Assembly (NCBI GenBank): GCA_030374805.1
Contig: JARGSG010000006.1
Location: 930,001-994,000, forward strand
Source: Gracilaria gracilis
Taxonomy: Eukaryota > Rhodophyta > Florideophyceae > Gracilariales > Gracilariaceae
DNA length: 64,000 nucleotides
Direction of reading: 5' to 3'
In this document: piece by piece, positions 24,201 through 32,820 of the stretch
Layout: every line of letters begins with the position of its first letter
Position numbering within the stretch: the first letter of the stretch is position 1
Notes under the pieces: generated by a model
Databases searched by the model: none
Told to the model about the DNA's origin: nothing
The model's input: the letters and a program-made list of their open reading frames with translations, nothing else
Program-made: the position numbers and the translations under genes

Positions 24201-24781
24201 TCGTCCTTGGATATTTTGACTGCGAATAGTTCGCAATCTCCCTTCTTGACTTCTCTACACATCTTCTTCAATGATATTTGTTTGAAACAAATACCCTTCG
24301 AGACTTGCGCTCCCTGGTTTCTCGGTGTTATTGACACAACAGGACCATTCTGACGTCTGATTCTGAGCACATTGGTTTTCAAATCTATAGCAGGGTTATG
24401 TTCTCTTAGCCATGGCCTTCCCAGTATGACATGTGGAATTCCGACGTTCTCTTTCATACTAATTACTAGTATGTGTTCTCGACTTATGAACCCGTTGATA
24501 TTTAGTAAAACCTCTGTTTTACCAAGTACTCTTGTCTTCGATGAATCTCGTAGTTCAACATCGATACCAATGACTTCTTCCAACACCAAATTCAGTCTTA
24601 CTGCATTCTCGTGAGACATGAAATTGTGGGACGCATACGAATCGACAACTGCTTTCACTGGATTTCCTGCTAGTGTTCCGTCATACATCCAGTTGTCTTC
24701 CTCCGCAAGACTTATTGCAGAGAGGTAAGGCAATCCGTTCAGTTGACTGCCCTGCTGGGCCGCTCCGATGTGCGGCATCAT
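21281..24781 (-). CDS. pol: Element B pol polyprotein (protease-RT-RNase H-integrase-chromodomain)
   Basis: Minus-strand ATGATG at 24781; 1166 codons, the same length as C. Domains in order: retropepsin-like (VVDSYASHNFMS, with Tyr where Gly of D-S/T-G is usual; VILGRPWL), RT (QIDLIWGYHQM motif A, LYLDDILIYSKN motif C), RNase H (TTDASKYAVGA, DQELLAI, RTDHDPIKYL), integrase (zinc motif H..GHFG...C..C, then D in SMDFVSEF, D in LDRDKLFTS, E in GQSENMIRT), GPFAV motif and a C-terminal chromodomain (YLVLFEGDAKEEAIWMNKDEL). All RT, RNase H and integrase catalytic residues are present. It makes and inserts cDNA. The stop codon lies one base from the 3' LTR, inside the polypurine region. Confidence 0.93.
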   Translation of the reverse strand: MMPHIGAAQQGSQLNGLPYLSAISLAEEDNWMYDGTLAGNPVKAVVDSYASHNFMSHENAVRLNLVLEEVIGIDVELRDSSKTRVLGKTEVLLNINGFISREHILVISMKENVGIPHVILGRPWLREHNPAIDLKTNVLRIRRQNGPVVSITPRNQGAQVSKGICFKQISLKKMCREVKKGDCELFAVKISKDEDSVLFKVKCPPEFRELLTEFEDVFKEELPDELPPPRGMEFEINLIPASKPPVRPVIRLSPRELQELKRQIHKYLEKGLLRPSSSPYGAPVFFIKKKNGDLRMVCHYRALNKITVPDASPIPLINETIDQVAGAQIFSQIDLIWGYHQMRLKEEDCHKTAIRTRYGSFEWRVLCFGLSNAPAAFSRLLAHVLRELHGECMVLYLDDILIYSKNKEEHKRHLRKLFQILRRHKLYVRPSKCNFGATEVDYLVFKINAEGVQTQQRLVEAVEQWPTPSSVKDVQKFMGLANFYRRLMKGFARIARPITDLLRSKVFQWKDEQESAFQELKQRLTSAPVLRHPSSDEVFVVTTDASKYAVGATLEQNGQPVSFLSHRLSETETRWDTGDQELLAIMIALREWSVYLKNRPFIIRTDHDPIKYLQTKAKLSGRQMRWLDELQCYTFEVEHIKGSKNTAADALSRLYESHPTLKALRLHGDDVRAAIQKAYEKDVWTSNILSSLREGKDPPNKKRAMYICNYTFRDGLIYWKARGSSSRVVVPNDEAIRDAVISEFHLSGHFGWEKTYLLCAKHFYWKPMFANIQDYIRLCEECQHNKEARTLPSGKLQPHAVPEACWDVVSMDFVSEFFTSETRNDSVLVVVEKLSKRALFIPTKKTVTSMEVVPLLFDNVFSKHGVPRAIILDRDKLFTSHYFKDITRMLSVELIMATKGHPQTDGQSENMIRTLSSMIRSTVQKNPKNWDCMLSELEYHYNSAPNKSTGISPFEVDIGRVPESELSRKFSRRESVCPAAVHYLQRQKAFSSAARDNLANAIARQTFYANKRRKHEEFLVGDLVLLKSEKTSAADKSGLARKWQPKFLGPFAVKQVMGPVTYKIELPPAMKRAHNVFHVSRLKKFNRREGDKGSLSIVIDAEGTVEQEVIEILDTRRRNRKRQYLVLFEGDAKEEAIWMNKDELPHCIELIKKFENSMRSSRSKRR

Positions 24782-25789
24782 TCGTTTTTTTGAGTGGTTG
24801 GAGCTTTTCTCCCTCTGTCTTCTCATGCTTGCATGAGTGACCCGGATCGCTCCATCCCTTCTTTCCGCACTTGAAGCATCTATCATTTCGTCTGTACAAA
24901 GAAATTTCTCCCTCGCTTCATCGGTCCCCAACATACAGTTGTGTCGTTTTTGGAAACGTTCTTGTCCTTCCTGAAAAGACCGACTATTTTCTGGAGCTGT
25001 TTCCAGACTTGTATCTGTTCTTACGGGAAACCTGAAAATCCTTTTGACTTTTGTGTTGCAACTCGCCTGCGAGTTTAAATGACAACTCAAGAGTCCTGGC
25101 ATAATCATAGGCTGGTTGCATGGATGGATTTCCAGTGCGATCAGCCGGGTGCGAGGTGGGGAACTTCTCCGTAAATTTTCCTTTGTACTTGTTCGGTAGA
25201 CTATTGAAAAAATAGATATATGCTTCATTGTTCTGTGTACCACACAACATGACGAGGTCTTCAAATCGAGCAATATGATCATCCATAGACCCATTCTCCT
25301 TCAGACGGAAGTCCATAAGCTTTACTCTTGCGGTAGCCAATTCGTTTGCCGGCACGAATTCTACCATCATTGCTTCCTGCAACTCAATGAGACTAGAAGG
25401 CTTACTATTCTCTTTCTCGAGACGCAACATCCAGGCGGCTGCCCTGTCTTGAAAATGACATTCTGCAAGGTCCAGCATCTTTTCCTCAGAGTAGTTGAAA
25501 AGTTTACCGTACTTCTTGATTGAATAGAAGAAACTGTTAACTTTCTCTGTAGTTCTGTCTGACGCCTTTCCAGTAAAGGCGGCGACTGGTGGGGCCTTGA
25601 TCGAGTTTGTCGAGTCTGCCTGGGGTTATCGTGCTGCAACTGGGTCTGGAGGGACGTAATGGTTTGACTCTGAGTCTCGACTGTGTCTCGTAGAGTCTGG
25701 AGTTCCTCTGTCAATTGCTGTAGCTGTGACGCCTCAATTACACTACGTTCTTCTTGTGGCACATTCTGGTTCCTGGTTGGACGAACCAT
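24681..25789 (-). CDS. gag: Element B gag, with internal frame change
   Basis: ATG at 25789 begins a coiled-coil N-terminus (QLQQLTEELQTLRDTVETQS). The capsid core (VNSFFYSIKKYGKLF, LAECHFQDRAAAWML, SMDDHIARFEDLV) and the CFKCGKKGW...HSC nucleocapsid cluster are in a different frame, so one base is missing near an AACCCC run. The same shift occurs in C. Compared with C, B also has an extra G and an extra A just before pol, which extends the gag frame past the pol start to 24681. Confidence 0.75.
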
Positions 25790-25842
25790 CGTTCACAATT
25801 TTCTTTTGCTTGCCTGCGAACGCAACCTTAGATGCTACCAAA

Positions 25843-26052
25843 TGTAAGAGAATGCTCTTACCAATATCACTTTACTCACACACTTGAGTCTTAGAGGCTT
25901 GCTCCTCTTTCTAATGTCGAACTTGCTAATGGTTCGACTTATATACTACTATCGTTGTCAACTAAGTGGGTTTGAATTTGATTCAAACCATCTGTTGACA
26001 ACCGTATATTTGAATACGAAGTGCAGCGGGTGCAATCAGTAATTCTATTACA
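25843..26052 (-). repeat. 5' LTR of element B
   Basis: 210 bp, identical to the 3' LTR. A TGGTAGCA primer-binding site for initiator tRNA-Met follows on the minus strand at 25833-25840, two bases inside the LTR. Confidence 0.95.
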
Positions 26053-26591
26053 CTGTCATCTGTGCAGGGAGGAAGGCAGATCTTTATCATCTCGTTACTC
26101 ACTTCATCGGGGCCTGGGGACTTATTTCTCTCAGAGCATGTAATTGCCGCACAGAGAGACCTTTGTTGAGAAGCGTGTGAGACATCTAAGCTCGGCAGAA
26201 CCAATTGCTCATGTAATTCCTTGTCCTGCGTGTTTGTTGCAAACATTGCTGGCTTGATCTGCACGTGGCGTTGAGCAGCGGTCTGCTCATTGTCAAGGCC
26301 TGACTTCAACTTCGCCAGTTCTACAGATGTTTTTGTGGATATATAGCAGATTTATCTTCCATAAATGCTCCGAAATATCGCTCGCCTCCCCTGCCGAAAC
26401 TCTCTCTCGATTACTCTAGAACAACCACTCCTTCTGCTCCAGTGGCTGGGAGTGACGCGCCCTGAGTTTGTACGTGGTGTTGTGCGTGTATGGGGCCAGT
26501 TGTTTCTGTACAATTAGTGTCATTGTGAGTGATGAGCGCTCGAAGATTCCACGGTGGTGGGCCTTCGTGAACGTTTTCAATAGCTCCATAG
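26053..26591 (-). pseudogene. LINE remnant, middle piece, inverted
   Basis: The minus strand encodes RNKSPGPDEVSNEMIK, the conserved start of the RT domain of non-LTR elements (N-K-S-P-G-P-D). Upstream in the same piece is YGAIENVHEGPPPWNLRA. The piece lies between elements B and C, and its ends (ctgtc, catag) are reverse complements of the outer flanks of C and B. Inverting it back places the LINE in plus orientation, continuous with both outer flanks. Confidence 0.75.
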
Positions 26592-26641
26592 TGTAATAGA
26601 ATTACTGATTGCACCCGCTGCACTTCGTATTCAAATATACG

Positions 26642-26690
26642 GTTGTCAACAGATGGTTTGAATCAAATTCAAACCCACTTAGTTGACAAC
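26642..26690. promoter_or_regulatory. Nested dyad upstream of the LTR TATA box
   Basis: Outer arms GTTGTCAAC (26642-26650) and GTTGACAAC (26682-26690); inner arms GGTTTGAA (26655-26662) and TTCAAACC (26668-26675). It ends 8 bp before TATATAA. It is unchanged in all five LTRs (also 21181-21229, 25954-26002, 31410-31458, 43949-43997). It may be a binding site for a dimeric activator or a hairpin; inferred. Confidence 0.7.
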
Positions 26691-26698
26691 GATAGTAG

Positions 26699-26705
26699 TA
26701 TATAA
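26699..26705 (+). promoter_or_regulatory. TATA box of the LTR promoter
   Basis: TATATAA about 100 bp before the LTR end, conserved in all LTRs of this family. Transcription would start roughly 25-30 bp downstream. Confidence 0.7.
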
Positions 26706-26803
26706 GTCGAACCATTAGCAAGTTCGACATTAGAAAGAGGAGCAAGCCTCTAAGACTCAAGTGTGTGAGTAAAGTGATATTGGTAAGAGCATTCTCTTAC
26801 ATT

Positions 26804-26811
26804 TGGTAGCA
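26804..26811 (+). other. Primer-binding site of element C
   Basis: TGGTAGCA, two bases after the 5' LTR, complementary to the 3' end of a typical initiator tRNA-Met (..TGCTACCA). Confidence 0.7.
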
Positions 26812-26854
26812 TCTAAGGTTGCGTTCGCAGGCAAGCAAAAGAAAATTGTGAACG

Positions 26855-27861
26855 ATGGTTCGTCCAACCAGGAACCAGAATGTGCCACAAGAAGAACGTA
26901 GTGTGATTGAGGCGTCAGAGCTACAGCAATTGACAGAGGAACTCCAGACTCTACGAGACACAGTCGAGACTCAGAGTCAAACCATTACGTCCCTCCAGAC
27001 CCAGTTGCAGCACGATAACCCCAGGCAGACTCGAAAAACTCGATCAAGGCCCCACCAGTCGCCGCCTTTACTGGAAAGGCGTCAGACAGAACTACAGAGA
27101 AAGTTAACAGTTTCTTCTATTCAATCAAGAAGTACGGTAAACTTTTCAACTACTCTGAGGAAAAGATGCTGGACCTTGCAGAATGTCATTTTCAAGACAG
27201 GGCAGCCGCCTGGATGTTGCGTCTCGAGAGAGAGAATAGTAAGCCTTCTAGTCTCATTGAGTTGCAGGAAGCAATGATGGTAGAATTCGTGCCGGCAAAC
27301 GAATTGGCTACCGCAAGAGTAAAGCTTATGGACTTCCGTCTGAAGGAGAATGGGTCTATGGATGATCATATTGCTCGATTTGAAGACCTCGTCATGTTGT
27401 GTGGTACACAGAACAATGAAGCATATATCTATTTTTTCAATAGTCTACCGAACAAGTACAAAGGAAAATTTACGGAGAAGTTCCCCACCTCGCACCCGGC
27501 TGATCGCACTGGAAATCCATCCATGCAACCAGCCTATGATTATGCCAGGACTCTTGAGTTGTCATTTAAACTCGCAGGCGAGTTGCAACACAAAAGTCAA
27601 AAGGATTTTCAGGTTTCCCGTAAGAACAGATACAAGTCTGGAAACAGCTCCAGAAATAGTCGGTCTTTTCAGGAAGACAAGAACGTTTCCAAAAACGACA
27701 CAACTGTATGTTGGGGACCGATGAAGCGAGGAGAAATTTCTTTGTACAGACGAAATGATAGATGCTTCAAGTGCGGAAAGAAGGGATGGAGCGATCCGAG
27801 TCACTCATGCAAGCATGAGAAGACAGAGGAGAAAAGCTCCAACCACTCAAAAAACGAATGA
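26855..27861 (+). CDS. gag: Element C gag, with internal frame change
   Basis: ATG 26855 encodes a coiled-coil N-terminus in one frame up to about 27040. The capsid core (KVNSFFYSIKKYGKLF from about 27100, LAECHFQDRAAAWML) and the CFKCGKKGW...HSC cluster continue in another frame to TGA 27859-27861. One base is missing near AACCCC at about 27017-27022; B shares this. The gag stop overlaps the pol start as ATGA, suggesting reinitiation of translation for pol. The zinc knuckle is atypical (C-x2-C then H-x-C). Confidence 0.8.
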
Positions 27862-30800
27862 TGCCGCACATCGGTGCGGCCCAGCAGGGCAGTCAACTGA
27901 ACGGATTGCCTTACCTCTCTGCAATAAGTCTTGCGGAGGAAGACAACTGGATGTATGACGGAACACTAGCAGGAAATCCAGTGAAAGCAGTTGTCGATTC
28001 GTATGCGTCCCACAATTTCATGTCTCACGAGAATGCAGTAAGACTGAATTTGGTGTTGGAAGAAGTCATTGGTATCGATGTTGAACTACGAGATTCATCG
28101 AAGACAAGAGTACTTGGTAAAACAGAGGTTTTACTAAATATCAACGGGTTCATAAGTCGAGAACACATACTAGTAATTAGTATGAAAGAGAACGTCGGAA
28201 TTCCACATGTCATACTGGGAAGGCCATGGCTAAGAGAACATAACCCTGCTATAGATTTGAAAACCAATGTGCTCAGAATCAGACGTCAGAATGGTCCTGT
28301 TGTGTCAATAACACCGAGAAACCAGGGAGCGCAAGTCTCGAAGGGTATTTGTTTCAAACAAATATCATTGAAGAAGATGTGTAGAGAAGTCAAGAAGGGA
28401 GATTGCGAACTATTCGCAGTCAAAATATCCAAGGACGAGGACTCCGTGCTTTTCAAAGTAAAGTGCCCACCTGAATTTCGAGAATTGTTAACAGAGTTCG
28501 AGGACGTTTTCAAAGAGGAATTGCCGGATGAGCTACCTCCGCCACGCGGAATGGAATTTGAAATCAATCTCATACCCGCATCTAAACCTCCAGTCCGTCC
28601 TGTTATCAGACTATCCCCTCGAGAGTTACAGGAATTGAAGCGCCAGATACACAAGTACTTGGAAAAGGGACTACTGAGACCATCTTCCTCACCATATGGG
28701 GCCCCTGTTTTCTTTATTAAGAAGAAAAATGGGGACCTACGAATGGTTTGTCACTACAGAGCATTGAACAAGATTACTGTTCCAGATGCAAGCCCCATTC
28801 CTTTGATCAACGAAACAATCGATCAGGTAGCAGGAGCCCAGATTTTCTCACAGATTGATTTAATTTGGGGCTACCACCAGATGAGGCTTAAGGAAGAAGA
28901 TTGTCACAAGACAGCTATTCGGACCAGATACGGATCATTCGAATGGAGAGTGCTGTGTTTTGGTTTATCAAACGCACCAGCAGCATTTTCTCGTCTATTG
29001 GCACATGTTCTTCGTGAGCTTCACGGAGAATGTATGGTTCTTTATTTAGATGATATTCTCATCTATAGCAAGAACAAAGAAGAACACAAGCGACATTTGA
29101 GAAAGCTTTTTCAGATCCTCCGGAGGCACAAGCTGTATGTGAGACCAAGTAAATGCAATTTCGGAGCAACGGAGGTCGACTATCTGGTATTTAAGATAAA
29201 TGCAGAAGGAGTGCAAACACAGCAAAGGCTTGTTGAAGCAGTAGAACAGTGGCCCACACCATCATCGGTGAAGGATGTACAGAAGTTCATGGGTCTTGCG
29301 AATTTCTACCGACGGCTTATGAAAGGGTTTGCACGAATTGCAAGACCAATAACCGATTTGCTACGCAGTAAGGTCTTTCAATGGAAGGACGAGCAAGAGT
29401 CTGCGTTTCAAGAATTGAAACAACGTCTGACATCTGCACCTGTGTTACGACATCCATCATCAGATGAAGTGTTTGTTGTGACCACGGATGCCTCAAAGTA
29501 TGCCGTAGGGGCTACTTTGGAGCAAAATGGACAACCTGTGTCATTTCTGTCTCATCGACTGTCAGAGACAGAGACCAGATGGGACACCGGAGATCAAGAA
29601 TTGTTGGCGATCATGATCGCGTTACGAGAATGGTCTGTGTATTTGAAGAATCGGCCATTCATAATACGCACGGATCATGATCCTATAAAGTATTTGCAAA
29701 CCAAGGCAAAGCTTTCTGGAAGACAGATGAGATGGCTCGACGAGTTGCAGTGCTACACATTTGAAGTGGAACACATCAAGGGCTCAAAGAATACAGCCGC
29801 TGACGCATTAAGCAGATTGTATGAAAGTCATCCAACGCTGAAGGCGTTACGACTCCACGGCGACGATGTGCGAGCAGCAATTCAGAAAGCGTATGAGAAG
29901 GATGTTTGGACTTCTAATATTCTATCAAGTCTTCGAGAAGGAAAGGATCCACCAAACAAAAAAAGGGCAATGTATATTTGTAACTACACATTCCGAGATG
30001 GATTGATATACTGGAAAGCCAGAGGCAGTTCATCCCGTGTAGTTGTCCCCAACGATGAAGCTATTAGAGATGCAGTTATAAGCGAGTTTCATTTATCCGG
30101 ACATTTCGGCTGGGAAAAGACGTACTTGCTGTGTGCCAAACACTTCTATTGGAAGCCAATGTTCGCAAAAATTCAAGACTACATTCGGCTTTGTGAAGAG
30201 TGTCAGCACAATAAGGAAGCCAGAACTCTGCCCAGTGGAAAGCTACAACCGCACGCAGTCCCCGAAGCGTGCTGGGATGTAGTTTCGATGGACTTCGTGT
30301 CAGAATTTTTTATGTCGGAAACAAGGAACGATTCCGTACTGGTGGTTGTAGAAAAACTTTCCAAAAGAGCACTCTTTATTCCCACGAAAAAGACTGTAAC
30401 GTCCATGGAGGTCGTACAACTTCTATTTGACAACGTTTTTTCGAAACACGGAGTACCGAGGGCAATCATTTTGGATCGAGACAAGCTGTTTACTTCGCAC
30501 TACTTCAAGGATATCACAAGGATGCTAAGTGTTGAGTTGATTATGGCAACAAAAGGCCATCCACAGACGGATGGACAGTCTGAGAATATGATAAGAACTC
30601 TATCGTCTATGATCAGAAGCACGGTGCAGAAGAATCCAAAGAATTGGGACTGCATGCTAAGCGAATTAGAGTATCATTACAATTCAGCGCCGAACAAGAG
30701 CACCGGCATTTCTCCGTTCGAGGTCGACATTGGGCGTGTGCCGGAATCAGAACTGAGTAGGAAGTTTTCGAGAAGAGAGAGTGTCTGTCCAGCGGCAGTA

Positions 30801-31358
30801 CACTATTTGCAGAGACGAAAAGCGTTCAGTAGCGCGGCGAAGGACAATTTGGCCAACGCTATTGCCAGACAAACGTTCTACGCAAACAAAAGACGAAAAC
30901 ATGAAGAATTTTTGGTGGGAGATCTAGTACTATTGAAGTCAGAGAAGACAAGTGCAGCTGACAAGTCAGGACTTGCAAGAAAATGGCAGCCGAAGTTTTT
31001 GGGACCTTTTGCTGTGAAGCAAGTAATGGGACCTGTGACTTACAAGATTGAACTACCACCGGCAATGAAGAGAGCACACAATGTGTTTCATGTCTCTAGA
31101 TTGAAGAAGTTCAATCGAAGAGAAGGTGACAAGGGTTCACTCTCAATTGTCATTGATGCAGAAGGCACAGTTGAACAAGAAGTAATTGAAATTCTTGATA
31201 CACGCAGGCGAAATCGCAAAAGACAATATCTTGTTCTTTTCGAAGGAGATGCTAAAGAAGAAGCAATCTGGATGAACAAAGATGAGTTACCTCATTGTAT
31301 CGAATTGATCAAGAAATTTGAAAACTCGATGCGGTCATCGAGGTCAAAGAGAAGGTGA
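27858..31358 (+). CDS. pol: Element C pol polyprotein
   Basis: ATG 27858 overlaps the gag stop by four bases (ATGA). 1166 codons with the same domains and catalytic residues as B: VVDSYASHNFMS (altered protease site), LYLDDILIYSKN, RNase H D-E-D, integrase HHCC and DDE (SMDFVSEF, LDRDKLFTS, GQSENMIRT), and chromodomain. It differs from B at only a few residues (for example FMSETR versus FTSETR and VVQLLF versus VVPLLF). The TGA stop lies one base before the 3' LTR, so the C-terminus is encoded by the polypurine region. It looks competent apart from the protease site. Confidence 0.93.
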   Translation: MMPHIGAAQQGSQLNGLPYLSAISLAEEDNWMYDGTLAGNPVKAVVDSYASHNFMSHENAVRLNLVLEEVIGIDVELRDSSKTRVLGKTEVLLNINGFISREHILVISMKENVGIPHVILGRPWLREHNPAIDLKTNVLRIRRQNGPVVSITPRNQGAQVSKGICFKQISLKKMCREVKKGDCELFAVKISKDEDSVLFKVKCPPEFRELLTEFEDVFKEELPDELPPPRGMEFEINLIPASKPPVRPVIRLSPRELQELKRQIHKYLEKGLLRPSSSPYGAPVFFIKKKNGDLRMVCHYRALNKITVPDASPIPLINETIDQVAGAQIFSQIDLIWGYHQMRLKEEDCHKTAIRTRYGSFEWRVLCFGLSNAPAAFSRLLAHVLRELHGECMVLYLDDILIYSKNKEEHKRHLRKLFQILRRHKLYVRPSKCNFGATEVDYLVFKINAEGVQTQQRLVEAVEQWPTPSSVKDVQKFMGLANFYRRLMKGFARIARPITDLLRSKVFQWKDEQESAFQELKQRLTSAPVLRHPSSDEVFVVTTDASKYAVGATLEQNGQPVSFLSHRLSETETRWDTGDQELLAIMIALREWSVYLKNRPFIIRTDHDPIKYLQTKAKLSGRQMRWLDELQCYTFEVEHIKGSKNTAADALSRLYESHPTLKALRLHGDDVRAAIQKAYEKDVWTSNILSSLREGKDPPNKKRAMYICNYTFRDGLIYWKARGSSSRVVVPNDEAIRDAVISEFHLSGHFGWEKTYLLCAKHFYWKPMFAKIQDYIRLCEECQHNKEARTLPSGKLQPHAVPEACWDVVSMDFVSEFFMSETRNDSVLVVVEKLSKRALFIPTKKTVTSMEVVQLLFDNVFSKHGVPRAIILDRDKLFTSHYFKDITRMLSVELIMATKGHPQTDGQSENMIRTLSSMIRSTVQKNPKNWDCMLSELEYHYNSAPNKSTGISPFEVDIGRVPESELSRKFSRRESVCPAAVHYLQRRKAFSSAAKDNLANAIARQTFYANKRRKHEEFLVGDLVLLKSEKTSAADKSGLARKWQPKFLGPFAVKQVMGPVTYKIELPPAMKRAHNVFHVSRLKKFNRREGDKGSLSIVIDAEGTVEQEVIEILDTRRRNRKRQYLVLFEGDAKEEAIWMNKDELPHCIELIKKFENSMRSSRSKRR

Positions 31359-31359
31359 G

Positions 31360-31568
31360 TGTAATAGAATTACTGATTGCACCCGCTGCACTTCGTATTC
31401 AAATATACGGTTGTCAACAGATGGTTTGAATCAAATTCAAACCCACTTAGTTGACAACGATAGTAGTATATAAGTCGAACCATTAGCAAGTTCGACATTA
31501 GAAGAGGAGCCAGCCTCTAAGACTCAAGTGTGTGAGTAAAGTGATATTGGTAAGAGCATTCTCTTACA
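31360..31568 (+). repeat. 3' LTR of element C
   Basis: 209 bp. It differs from the 5' LTR by a one-base deletion and an A-to-C change in the AGAAGAGGAGCC region; it shares the C with the LTR of D. Confidence 0.95.
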
Positions 31569-32230
31569 GACAGAAGCATTGCACTCAACAATGTACAAAC
31601 AAAGTGATCGCACGGTTGCAAAGTCGTACAGGGCTGTTGTGCTACTCAGCCATATTCTCTAATGAAAACGTCAGTGATTGCCAAAGAAGTTGGTACCCGC
31701 GACAGATACAGGAAACACCAATATGGGTATAAACGAGACACTAGCACAGCAAAACTGAGCATGCCCGTCAATTGGCGCTTCCACCAGAGAGCCAACCACA
31801 TCACAGCACTCGATCTGAATGGGGCATTTGGCTATGCAGTTCGCGATATCTTAATGGCTAACATATGAGCGGAGCTCAGTGATGATCTGAAGCGCTTGAT
31901 ATAGACTCTTCTCTCAAACACAAGGACACAAACTAAAAAGGGGACGCCTGCGTACAATGGGGGAGTCAAGTACAGTGCTGGTGTGCCACGTGGTGACTCT
32001 GCGAACAACAATCTATACAAAATTCCTATGAGAAGTTTCTTTCGAAACTTCGAGGAGGAGTCGAATCCATACCTTGACTTGACACCATCGTGCTTTGGTG
32101 GTGACTTCGTCCTGCTAGAGAGCAATTCTCTTAGGCGACAGGCGCATTTGTGCCACACAAAAGAATAGGAATCGATGCACATTATGATCCGGCACTGCAT
32201 AAAGTCTGTTGTACTCACTTATGAAGAGGT
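31569..32230 (+). pseudogene. LINE remnant, right piece (RT palm)
   Basis: Broken plus-strand frames hold the RT core of a non-LTR element: ITALDLNGAFGYAV (motif A), then AGVPRGDSANNNLYKIP (motif B region), then SCFGGDFVLLESNS where F.DD is expected (motif C, damaged). Stops are frequent. It joins in frame with the inverted middle piece (CTDDRSIALNN). It is the 3' part of the element into which B and C inserted. Confidence 0.65.
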
Positions 32231-32820
32231 ACAGATAGAGCTGGGAAGGGGGGCAGTGTTTAATCACCTGTTGGAAGCCACATACCTCGAAGTGAAGATC
32301 TCATGCCATTAGTCGACAGAAGGAGGATAGATTGTGAGAGTGGAGAAAGGTTACAACTGGTTGTGTCAGCTCAGAAGGTGGTGGGATGCAGTAGGGTGGA
32401 GGAGGCTGGCTGTGAGGTGGAACGGGGCGCGTACGCTCGCCATGCCGCTCGTTGATTACGGCACGCATCTGGTGAACCCCTCACCTGGCTGGGACCATGC
32501 GTTTTCCAAGTTCGAGAGTGCACCGCTGCGCTGGATCACGATAATCTTAGTGCAGTGAATCCCATGGGCCTAGCCACAGTCATGGGGTTTCCGCTACGAA
32601 GTGAGCGCAAGGCAAACATGCTGCACCCACTCTGACGCAGACGTCGGCCCATAGAGTTTGCGGCGGAACTCCCAGAGGCAAGGGAGGAAGAACTTGTAGA
32701 GCCCATGAGCACCTGGTCTGCATTGCGTAACCACAAGACGATGAGAATGCCCCTGGGTCAACACCAGTTGGATCCAGGCGCCGTGCCGCGCCTGGAAGCT
32801 ATCAATCCTCAACTGCGCCG

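Larger units (their letters stand above)
21070..26052 (-). mobile_element. Chromovirus-type Ty3/gypsy element B, near-intact
   Basis: 4,983 bp with two identical 210-bp LTRs (TG...CA) and an intact 1166-codon pol. It is minus-strand and nearly identical to element C. Its flanks are ctatg (21065-21069) and ctgtc (26053-26057), which do not match each other but match the flanks of C as reverse complements, so B is half of a recombined pair. Confidence 0.95.
26592..26801 (+). repeat. 5' LTR of element C
   Basis: 210 bp, TG...CA. Contains the dyad, TATA box and a terminal hairpin (GTAAGAG/CTCTTAC) at 26783-26800. Confidence 0.95.
26592..31568 (+). mobile_element. Chromovirus-type Ty3/gypsy element C, near-intact
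   Basis: 4,977 bp, LTRs of 210 and 209 bp differing by one deletion and one substitution, intact pol. Flanks are catag (26587-26591) and gacag (31569-31573). See element B for the crossed duplications. Confidence 0.95.

Noticed and set aside
21281-25294. 1337-codon frame read as one protein in element B
   Set aside because: The part before 24781 is the wrong frame over gag; pol starts at ATGATG 24781 as in C.
27030-27046. Classical -1 slippery heptamer at the gag frame change
   Set aside because: The A-run in C (GAAAAAC) is interrupted in B (GACAAAC), so it is not conserved; the AACCCC run is a better site for an indel.
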